Part shown: positions 50,128 through 64,000 of the stretch, in pieces
Layout of the letters: each line of letters starts with the position of its first letter
Position numbering within the stretch: the stretch's first letter is position 1
Source of the DNA: Palaemon carinicauda
Taxonomy: Eukaryota > Arthropoda > Malacostraca > Decapoda > Palaemonidae
Direction of reading: 5' to 3'
Length of the DNA: 64,000 nucleotides
NCBI RefSeq assembly: GCF_036898095.1
Contig: NC_090751.1
Location: 43,746,471-43,810,470, forward strand
Position numbers and translations under genes: made by a program
Notes under the pieces: generated by a model
Database searches by the model: none
What the model saw: only the letters and a program-made list of their open reading frames with translations
What the model was told of the DNA's origin: nothing

Positions 50128-50350
50128 CCAGCAATTAATAATTCTATTTCACGCTCCCTTTCATTAGGTTTTGCCTCTTCATGCCACACTATACAAAATA
50201 ATCTTGTAAGTAGTGTGGTAGCCACTTCATTTTCGGCCAGTATCATCTCGGCAGTTATTCCATTCTATCCTGGGGCTTTCCATCTCTACTTTTTTGAGGA
50301 TCGCTTCGACTTCAAGAACACTGAATTCATTCATGGGCACATCAAAGTCG
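50128..50350 (-). mobile_element. LINE linker fragment
   Basis: On the minus strand: GWNGITAEMILAENEVATTL, then LTRLFCIVWHEEAKPNE, the segment just before the RT core of a CFDP2-endonuclease type LINE. It interrupts the C terminus of I-like LINE copy c after a poly(T) stretch. Confidence 0.65.
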
Positions 50351-53250
50351 TCTTAAACAAGTGTAAATTACTTTCCGAAGCTGTGTATATGGGGAAACGA
50401 AATCCAATGTTTTATTTATCATATAGATGGTTTTTTTTCTAAGAAGAGATTTATAGATTGTGGCATCTTCCTATTATTAATGAAGTCTGAAGTATTTTAT
50501 GTATATGGGCTGGTATGCTTTAAAAATACTAGATTCACAGAAAGTGGTTGTTACAATATCTTATTGAAGTTGACTTTCGAAGAAATATCTTTAATTTTCA
50601 TATTGATACACAAGGGTTTTTTACTCTTGCAAGTATTTATCCATCCTTATAAAAAAGATATTTTCTCTGGTGGTATCTAAATATTCAGGTATTTTTAAGT
50701 TTGCACCAACGATCGTTCTAAATACATGCATACATTATTACCATAATAAAAATGTGCAGTCGTTGTGATATACCTAAAAATACAGCGAGATAGAAATTAA
50801 ACTGGTAAAGCAGGAACTTTTATATTTGTCAATAAGGAAATTCTTCGTAAACTTTAAATTAGTCATTTCTTGGTTCTGAAAAGAGCATTTTAATGGGTTT
50901 TTGCTTATGTGAATTTAGACAAATTTTCATGTAGGAAAGTAGAGATCTCTTAAATATTTAAGTGTTAACACGTTGATACGAGTGGAAATTTGTATAAAAT
51001 GGAAAGCTTAGGAAGAAAATTTTTAGTAGTAGAAAAGAAGAATTATGTTTCCTTTTGCATAAAATTGGGAGAAACATGAACGCTCAAAATATTTCCTGGT
51101 GGAGACATTTGATTTTATCATCAAAATATATAGAATATCTCGTAAGGAAACCAAAGAACTTGTAGAAAATTCATATAAGTAAGGAACTTGAAAGCTGTAA
51201 AGGTTCTCAGTTATGTAATGTCTTTAATATCAGAGTTTGATATATAATAAAAAAGAACAATGCGCCCTTCTTAGATGGGAAGCGGATATGTATTGCACAT
51301 TCTACAAATACGAGTAGGCCTAGGTAGATGACAAAGGGTAATTTCAGCCACTTGCTGGAAGGTTGATGCCTACCCGTGTACTGCTTTATTAATACCAAAG
51401 CCACATAAAGACTTAATTGATATTAAGGGTTCATAAAGACATCAATGATATCAAGGGAACGTGAAACTCTTTTACATCAAGAACACAAAGACCTTATTGA
51501 TCTCAAATTTTATCTTTCATGGTACGGTATCTGGTTCGTAAAGTAGTAGCCACCCAAGGGAAAAATGGGAGTAATTTCAAAGGAAATTCTCTGAAAAGTG
51601 TTTTGAAATTGGTAAATACTATTGGAAAGCAAATTTATTGTGCTGTGAAATTAGAACCAGCAGTATATTTTATTGGGTAATGAAGTGTAAGTTATCTGGC
51701 ATTAAAACCATATTGTCAACAACGCTATCAATTTTTTCCCTCAAGTATTAGTAGTACGGAGATAGAATTTAGGAAAGATCTTTGTCCCACCCACTATTGA
51801 TCATATGTCAATAATACATGTGTTACTAAAAGTTTTGCTATTAAATTTTCCTTCGGAGGTTGGGGAAAGAAAAATATAATTAGGTAGAGCGAATGCCACT
51901 CTTCTGTTTTTATGGCTCCAGGTCTTATGCTTTCCCGCGAGTTTTTATCCATAGCCTGGACTCTCATTTAATCAAGTTTTGATATCTCTTGGGGAGGGAG
52001 GGTAATTTTTACTGTTTACTCGTACAAATGTTTTAAGAATGGTTGTAACTTAGTTTCGCGTTTGGAGGAAAGTTATTTATTAAAAAAGTGGATAGATTTA
52101 GTGTATACATGTAAATAAACGAAACATTTTTCTTGAATGTATCGGTTGAAGTGTATTTTAATTAATAACAATTATGAAAATAATTTTGTTTAAAGGTATG
52201 GAGAAAAGTAAAAGCTGTTCGAAGCACTGTCAGCGACATGGAGGTTGTATATATACAGTGGATATTGGAGCAATGTTGTGCTATTAAGGTTCGGTAAAGG
52301 GAGGGTGGGTGGGTTCCCATAGTCTGTTCCTTTGGGGCTTTTCACAAGACTGGCTCACAATGAAAAGCATTTCACGTTGATGAAAAAGCTGCCACGCAAC
52401 CCTCCGGATACATTGTCATGCCGGTTGTTTGTGTTTTTGTTCGTGTATTTTGTTTTTATTTTCTTGAATTTATTTGTGCCTAAGTGCATGCGATTACGTG
52501 TGCTTGTTGCTAGTATATGTTTGTGCTTATTTCTTTTGAGAAATTTGTTCTAACGTTAAAAAACAATGGAAGGTAATTTGTGACATTTGGAAGGGCGATT
52601 AAGTTTTTTTTTATTTACGTCTTATGAATATTGATGGGACGCTAATCGGCGATCTCTCTGACTTATTTTAATGCGGAATAGAATTTTCAAAATATACTTG
52701 CAATTAATGTTTTCTTCTTGATGTATGATATCAAGAGTTCTATATCAGAATGGAAGGACATCTGAATATGTTGTCATCTCCTTTATGAATATTTCATAAG
52801 GCGTGAAATCAAGAGTCAAATATTTAATTAGACGACCATTGCATTCATTTATATATTTATACAGTGAAGACATGCATAAAATCCTTTCCAAGCAAATGTT
52901 TCGTTAATGACATGACCTTAGACTAAACGGAAAATGTACATACGAACAAAAATTTGGCAGAAAGAGTTAACCAGTTAGGAAAAATTGTTTGTCGTTTACA
53001 CAAAATCGGTAAACTGCATCGGGTGTTCTGGGTTTGGTTGTTTTTGAAACCCATTAATTGCGAAAAGGCTGTTGGGTGTATAGAATTTATGGTTTATGAC
53101 CGAGGTAACTAATCTTTTTGGTTGCTTTCAGTCTCTTCTCTGCCATCCATTTTGGTCGGAACGATGTAATCTTTCTGAGGATAAAGCTCCCTCTCATCTC
53201 TACCTTCGTTTCAGTTAACATTCCCGAAAGACGTTTCTCTTTAAAGAAGA

Positions 53251-53255
<5 letters not shown>
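50351..53255. other. AT-rich stretch without a recognised gene
   Basis: No convincing exon, RNA gene or transposon block was found across about 2.9 kb. Short open frames (for example 52332-52553, hydrophobic) have no supporting features. Confidence 0.5.

Positions 53256-53257
<2 letters not shown>

Positions 53258-53346
<89 letters not shown>
53258..53346. repeat. (GA)n microsatellite
   Basis: About 44 uninterrupted GA units. Confidence 0.98.
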
Positions 53347-53349
<3 letters not shown>

Positions 53350-53639
53350 CTTGGCTGTTGAACCTTGAAAAACGTTCTGATCGATGATTTCCAGTCGTGA
53401 ATAAAACCTGATTGATAACGACCGTATACATTAAACCAGTCGTTCACAGGCAGAGAAGAGCATGCGTTTTTCTTTTAGATATAACCACTATTCAAGAGAT
53501 CTAGAAATTTTTCCTATGCGTTCCTTTACCATCTTATTTTTTATATTGTTATCACTTATAGATTATTGAGCATATTGTATTTGAGTTTACGTGCTTCGGA
53601 TATTAACACATACATGTATATGTTTTATATGTATGTATG

Positions 53640-56350
53640 TACATAGCAGCAGCAACCATAACTAGTCCACTGGATGGAAAAGTCCTCAGGCATGTCCTTC
53701 CTCTAGCATCTGTATATGGTCTTTCTGTACCAGTGTATACCCGCAAATTTTTTTAGTTCGTCAATCCATCGTCTTCTCTTCCTTCCCTTGTTTCTTTTGC
53801 AATTTATAAGCACTCATTCTCTTATTTGTATTATCTATCTATTATATGCCATTCTCATTATATGCCCTGCCCGTGTTCATTTCTTTTTCTTACATGTTCT
53901 TAGAATATCCGCTACATCTGTTTGCTCCTATATACATGTTGCTCTTTTTCTGTCTTAGTGTTAATCCCATCATTATTATTTTCATAGCTCTTTGAAGTGT
54001 AACTAGCCTATGTTCAAAGGCTTTAGTAAGGCTCCAAGTTTCTGATGCATAAGTTGAAACTGATAGGACCATCAGATTAAATACTTTTCTGTTTAGAGAA
54101 AGTGGCATTTTAACTTTCGTAATCTCATTTTGTTTACCAAAAGCTCTCCATCCTTTGCTTATCATTCTTTTAATTTCGGTCTCATGTCATGGGGAAATAC
54201 TTAATGTCTCTCCACCGTACGTATATTCTTTAAAAATTTAGAAGTTCGTCCATAACCCCGATTTATTGGCACCATAACTGGTCCACTGGATGGCAGAGTC
54301 TTCTTTGCTACAATTTCATTGAACATTACTAATTTTCAAACTTATATTTCTGGTTTCTTTATTCGAATCCATCATCTTTTGCAATTCCTCCTATGAGTCA
54401 CTAAACAGAACTATGTCATCTGTAAACTTGAGGTGTTAAGGTATTCCCTGTCAGTGTTTATTTCTTTATTTTCCAAATCTAAATTCTTAGTCTTCTTTTA
54501 GGCACTCTGTGAATGATTTAGGAGAGATGGGGTCTCCCTGTCAACTCCTTTCTCTAACAGAATTTTCTCATATTAGTTCTATGTACTTCCGTATAGATAT
54601 CTGCAAGTGTTCTAACATAAGATTAATTTACTCCTTGTCTTTGAAGGGTTTTTATTACTGGTGAAGTTTTGACATAATCAAAAACTTTCTCATTGTCTAT
54701 ACATGCCATAAATATTATTTGTCATACTGTGTTGATTTTTGCATTAGCTGGTTAATTACATGGGTATGGTCAATTGAATACCCACTTCTAATGTGATCTT
54801 GTTCTCTAGGTTGATTAACACCTGGCTGTCTTTATATTTGGCCTAAGATAATCTTTGAAAGTATTTTATATATTTCGGAGAGTAAAATTAGTGGTTGGTA
54901 ATTTTTCAGGTCTTTAGTGGGTGTATTAATATAATAGTTTTTCTAAACTATAGGTATAGAGCATAGAGCATTCTTGCAGACATTTTGTGCAAGTTCAGCG
55001 AGTTTTACTACTATGAAATCTCCTCTATCCATTATGAAATCTGTTGTTAGGCCATCTTTTCATGCTGCTTTGTTTCTTTTCACGGCTTTTAATGCTTTCT
55101 TTACTTGTTTTACGTTTAGTGCCGGCTCAGCTGTCTCATTAATTCTCTGGGCAAAATTATTTCTTATATGACCACTGTATAGCATTGTATAGAAATCCTT
55201 TGTAGTTTTCATTATTCCACCTCTTTTGCGGATAATATTTTCATTTTACCTACTTTAAAGAAAACATCTGTTGGCACCCTGTTTCAAGTCGTCTTTTCAT
55301 CAATTTGATGCTGCTTCATGTTTTTTAGTGTTTCCTCAATTTTTGCTTGATTGTATTTACGAATTTCTTGGGGTTTTAGTTTGTTTGGGTTAGGATAGTT
55401 CTGCTAATTCTATTTCATCTTTAGTATTTTACCCTCATTTCCAATATTTTCTTAGTTTTTATTGGATTCTGATAGTTTTCCTTTATCTTGTTTAGGACTT
55501 ATCCACCTTTTTCATGTGGTGGCTCCAATACAAATTTTGTTGAATTACTGTTCCTTTCTTCTTTCCTTGATTCCATTTTATCATGTAGCTGGGAGTACCT
55601 ATTTTGCATTGCTAATCTAAACTCATCAGATGTTAGAACTAGTTTATTTTCTCTTTCCTTAGATGTGTACAAATTTTGCTTCTCACCATTCTATTGTCAC
55701 TTGACTTTAACTTTTTTAATTGAATTATTTCCACAGAGCAGAATCTATTATTGTTTTCATTTCTCCATTTGAACTTCTCCATGTCCATTTTCTACGATCC
55801 TTTTTATAAAAAAAGGTGTTCATGATTTTAAGATTGTTTCTACAAGCGTGTATCCTCTGTCATTCCTTATGCATTCTCCATATTTACAAGATTGTTTCTA
55901 CAAGCATGTATTCTCTGCCCTTATGCATACTCCATATTTACCTACTGCTTATTCTCTGCTTTTTAATACACACTTCTTTTTATTGTACCCTGAAGTGTGT
56001 ATTGCAACGCACGAAAGCGCTAGGTACTAAAGTATTTTATGACTTCCTACTGGCTACTGCTGTATATTGTCACGTGATCCTTGTGGCAGTAAAACATTTT
56101 CTTATCTAGTTTTGGTAATTAATCCTGCAGTTGTATAACTTGCACTACAAAATTCTTCTATGTGACCAGCAATATTTTATTAATAAGAAAACCATTCCAT
56201 TTTCTTCGTCCTTTTCATGCCCTTTGAAGCAAAATGTAAAACCCTCTTATAACTATGTAACCTTCTCCAGTTCATTTAATTTCACTAATCCTATTATATC
56301 AATATTTATTTCATTCAGATCTTTTACTAACACAGCAAGATCATCTTCCC
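53640..56350 (-). mobile_element. decayed RTE-like LINE (endonuclease to RT C terminus)
   Basis: On the minus strand from 56350: an endonuclease remnant (DDLAVLVKDLNEINIDIIGL, FKGHEKDEENGM), the linker (LEMRVKY and relatives near 55440), RT upstream blocks, motif A as MACIDNEKVFDYV near 54690, GRPHLS near 54535, and the C-terminal SETWSLTKAFEHRLVTLQRA near 54040 with GQGI and REGREDGLTN remains, ending near 53640. Stops interrupt every block. It resembles the fragments at 38885-40319, so it is the same family or a close one. Clade by linker and endonuclease is RTE-like, with moderate certainty. Confidence 0.72.
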
Positions 56351-56356
56351 TAGACC

Positions 56357-61103
<4,747 letters not shown>

Positions 61104-61116
<13 letters not shown>

Positions 61117-62918
61117 TTCTTCCCAGTGTACAGATTGTATTGAGGCAAACTCATGTAGTTCCTTTCCTGCTGATCATACATGACTGGAGAGAACTGGGGG
61201 CCTGTTTCAATCAGCTTGGCATCTGTGGCATTTTCTTCACCTACCACCTCAAAGAGACAATGAATGTCTCCTGTCTTCAGTACATTCAAGTCTTATCTTA
61301 ACCCTTGTTAAATGGGTAAGTCATAGTGTCAAAGCCACTGATTGCATGCATTGCTAGTAACTGCCATTATTTTGTTCCCAGTTGCAAACAGGTTGCATTG
61401 ATGTCCAGCACCACCCTATTCTAACGTTTCATCTGGACTTCAGCCTTCAGTTGCATCTTACAAACCCAGAAGACCAAAATGAACACATGTCATCGCTGGG
61501 AATTCTTACGACTGCTTTGCCACTTTCTGCAGCTTGCAGTTGGTAGGCAATCGTAGTTACATCTGTCTCATCATACCTGAAGCCACTATTGTGATGGGCT
61601 GTCAATAGGAATTTATAAATCCATGTTCATGGTGGAGACAACAGCGTCTTGTGCTTGCTATTGAAATGGCATCATATTTTGGTAATGGACTGTTAATAAT
61701 CACGTTGAATTCTGTGGAACACCCACCACCATGCCTCATCCTCTCATGGTCCTTGGTTGATAGATCTTCATACCTGTCAAACACTATAATCTTTTTGGTA
61801 CCAGCTGGGTAATATGACAAGTATTGCTTGTTGCTCTCAAACAACATAATGGCATCCCTCCAAGTGGCCAAATGATGATATAATCTCCGTTGAATGTCTA
61901 CTATCACAACATCTGGATTTGAAGCATCCAGTTTCTCAACAATGCTGATTGGTGAGGGCAGAATTGTTTACCTTATGTAAGCAGCCATACTCGTCGATGA
62001 GGGATGGAGGAACTATACAAAACTCATACTGGAATATGATCGTCAGCTGCAGCTGTTACTGTTTCCCAACTTTGATGAATGAAAATGGCTTCCAAGCCAA
62101 AGATGGTTTTCACAGTGACATTGATCCCTTATTTGAGATGTTCCATGGTTTTTACAGGGTTGGTTATTTTGTAATGGAAGGAAGCCGTCATAGTGGTCTG
62201 GAATGAACTCTCCATAGATTGAACAATGATGAACTTTTCAACAATAACAACAGTGGGAGGTACTTGACCATTCCCAATGCTGTAGATGACTAAACTTTGG
62301 ACAGTCGGTGGGTGGGAATGTATTCCAAGCTATAAAGCAATCTTCCTGTCATCAAAGTCAAGCTTCCACTGTGTTTTATCTTACTCTTTGTGTGTATTAG
62401 TCTGTTTAATGTAATTCAATTGAGATCCAAGTAGGTATGTGCTTAACAGTACACATGTCAGTGTTTACAAACTGTAGAGCATCATTATTGATAACCGCAG
62501 TTTCACATAACAAGTCAGTACATGATACAGTAAGTATGCCCATGAAGCTGTTATAACACTTCTTATGGTACTGTGCATCTGCAGCTGGTAAATCGCCATA
62601 AATCAGGCAATGTTTGTCGAACTGAAATGGAAGATGTGATTTTCTTATTCAGCTTGTGTGTTGTTCCTCACAGTTTGGAATTTTTTTCCCCTTCTTTGTC
62701 ACATACTTAGCCACATTCTGTTTGGCTGCATAGGAATGGTAACATGTTTTGGGACATTTCTCAGATGCTGTCTTTCCATGTTAGTCAAGTAGTGCTTGTA
62801 GCTCGATAAATATATCGCCATCACTCCTTGTGTTTATGCCAGTCACTCTGAACGTTTGGTAGGGTCCAATTTCATAACGTAAAGTAGAAGATAGCTTGCT
62901 GTTTTCATAATTAACATC
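61104..62918 (-). pseudogene. broken multicopy gene, uncharacterised, with STKDHE motif
   Basis: Read on the minus strand from an acceptor-like ttttcttag near 62919: an open segment NSKLSSTLRYEIGPYQTFRV, INTRSDGDIFIELQALLD (to about 62785), then cysteine/histidine-rich pieces (DAQYHKKCYNSFMG near 62550). A clean 101-codon stretch 61907-61602 contains VDIQRRLYHHLATWRDAIML and FDRYEDLSTKDHERMRHGGG, and finally GDIHCLFEVVGEENATDAKL at 61289-61104. The blocks come in one order but in shifting frames with stops, so it is a pseudogene. The order and the STKDHE block recall a large uncharacterised protein family of aquatic invertebrates, perhaps transposon-borne; I know no function. The (TCAA)n tail of I-like LINE copy d lies at its C-terminal break, suggesting that the LINE truncated it. 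Confidence 0.45.
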
Positions 62919-63285
62919 CTAAGAAAAGAAAAGATATGTTTTGAGTTTGGTGCAAAAATATAAACAATTCATTATGAAAATGTCCCTATATTTTGTATAT
63001 TCTGTACCCTTGGTTTGATCACCCAACCTCTATAGGATATAATGTATATGGAAGTAATTCTGTTGTGTTTATTCATACCTGTGACCATGCATACATGGGT
63101 ATAAGTACCAATTACTTGATATAAGGCTCCACTGTACTCAAGATATTCAAGGAAATAGTGTTTTTGATAAAGGCTGAACTACATTGTATACTTGCATTAG
63201 GTATACATATTGCCATGAGAACATGTTTGATGTGTTTATTTAAATCTAGGACCATGAAAACATTGTGGTATACATATTTTGCTCT
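62919..63285. other. non-genic stretch
   Basis: AT-rich sequence with nothing recognisable, between the broken multicopy gene and the next R1 repeat. Confidence 0.5.
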
Positions 63286-63286
63286 A

Positions 63287-63332
<46 letters not shown>

Positions 63333-64000
63333 TGCTGAGCTGCAACCCTAGTTAGAAAAGCAGGATGCTATAAGCCCCGGGCCTCCAACAGGGAAAATAG
63401 CTCAATGAGGAAAGGAAACTTGAAAAATAAAATAGTTTAGGAACTGTATCAATATCAAAATAAATATTTTCTATATAAACTATAAAAACTTTAACAAAGT
63501 AAGTGGAAAAGAAATAAGGTAGAATAGATTTCCCGAGTGTACCCTTAGGCAAGAAAAAACTAACCCCAAGACAGTGGAAGACCATGGTACGGAGGCTATG
63601 GTACTACATAAGACTAGAGAACAATGGTTTGATTTTGGAGTGTCCATCTCCTAGAAGAGCTGCTTACCATAGCTAAACAGTCTCCTCTACTGGTATCAAG
63701 AGGAAAGTGGCCACTGGACAATTAAAGTGCAGTAGTTAACCCCTTGAGGGAAGAAGAATTGTTTGGTAATCTCTGTGTTCTCAGCTGTATGAGAATAGGA
63801 GAATAGCAGAGAATATGTAAAAAACAGGCCAGACTATTCTGTGCATGTGCAGACTAAGGGAAAATGAACCATAACCAGAGAGAAGGATCCAGTGTAGCAC
63901 TGTCTGGCCAGTCAAAGGTCCCCATACTCTCTAGTGGTATTATCTCAACAGGTGGCTGGTGGGCCAACCTACTACCTACCAAGCACAGTTTCCAAGATAT
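63286..64000 (-). repeat. dispersed repeat R1, full-length copy reaching the window end
   Basis: (ATT)n at 63289-63332, then ttgctgagctgcaaccctag, agaaaagcaggatgctataa and the rest of R1 in the same order as at 40857-41571. The end (caggtggctggtgggccaac) is close to 63975. As in the other full copy, the (AAT)n tail is on the minus-strand 3' side. Confidence 0.85.

Noticed and set aside
52332..52553. Small hydrophobic membrane protein
   Set aside because: AT-rich chance frame rich in Phe/Leu/Val; no start context, neighbour or conservation argument.
53118..53447. Arg-Glu or Ser-Leu rich proteins
   Set aside because: Translation of a (GA)n microsatellite.

Overview
**Organism.** The window looks like nuclear DNA of an arthropod, most likely a decapod crustacean; this is inferred from content, not proven. 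The clues are a spliced animal legumain gene with GT-AG introns, long (TA)n, (GA)n and (CA)n microsatellites, several non-LTR retrotransposon families, DIRS-type tyrosine-recombinase retrotransposons (reported as widespread in Decapoda), a tRNA-derived SINE and degenerate arthropod-type (CCTAA) telomere-like repeats. There is no prokaryotic signature and no operon logic.

**Layout.** 1-1251 is the 5' part of a non-LTR reverse transcriptase on the minus strand, running off the left edge. 1908-2854 is a dispersed repeat split by a 636-bp inverted-repeat element, followed by a tRNA-type SINE (minus). 3239-6955 holds eight exons of a legumain gene (plus), the only convincing host gene; its first exons are not visible. 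7080-8624 is a second copy of the first reverse transcriptase, abutting a (TA)n tract. 9000-14800 is AT-rich sequence without a recognisable gene.

14822-30873 is a nest of DIRS-like elements: a decayed 6.6-kb element full of hairpin-forming tandem repeats (14822-21407), an apparently intact 6.8-kb element (21490-28269) with gag, RT/RNase H/methyltransferase-like and tyrosine recombinase frames plus a textbook internal complementary region, and the left ends of two more. 30873-36290 holds two tandem 5'-truncated copies of an I-like LINE, one carrying a 477-bp MITE. 36285-38385 is a decayed BEL/Pao-like LTR retrotransposon (minus). 38885-43985 holds fragments of two further LINE families between (TA)n tracts. 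43997-50116 and 56357-61116 are longer copies of the I-like LINE with 5' leader; between them lie an unremarkable stretch and a decayed RTE-like element (53640-56350, minus). 61104-62918 is a broken multicopy host or transposon-borne gene (minus), and 63286-64000 is another dispersed repeat copy.

**How it works together.** Almost everything except legumain is mobile DNA in successive nested layers. The best candidates for something unusual are (i) the intact DIRS element, in which the gag frame and the recombinase frame are the same frame separated by one UGA while the RT frame overlaps both and lacks an AUG at its start, and (ii) arrays of UUCG-loop hairpins repeated every ~96, ~110 and ~137 bp in the 5' halves of the other DIRS-like family. 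Start codons of transposon frames are uncertain, and decayed elements are described as ranges rather than single reading frames.
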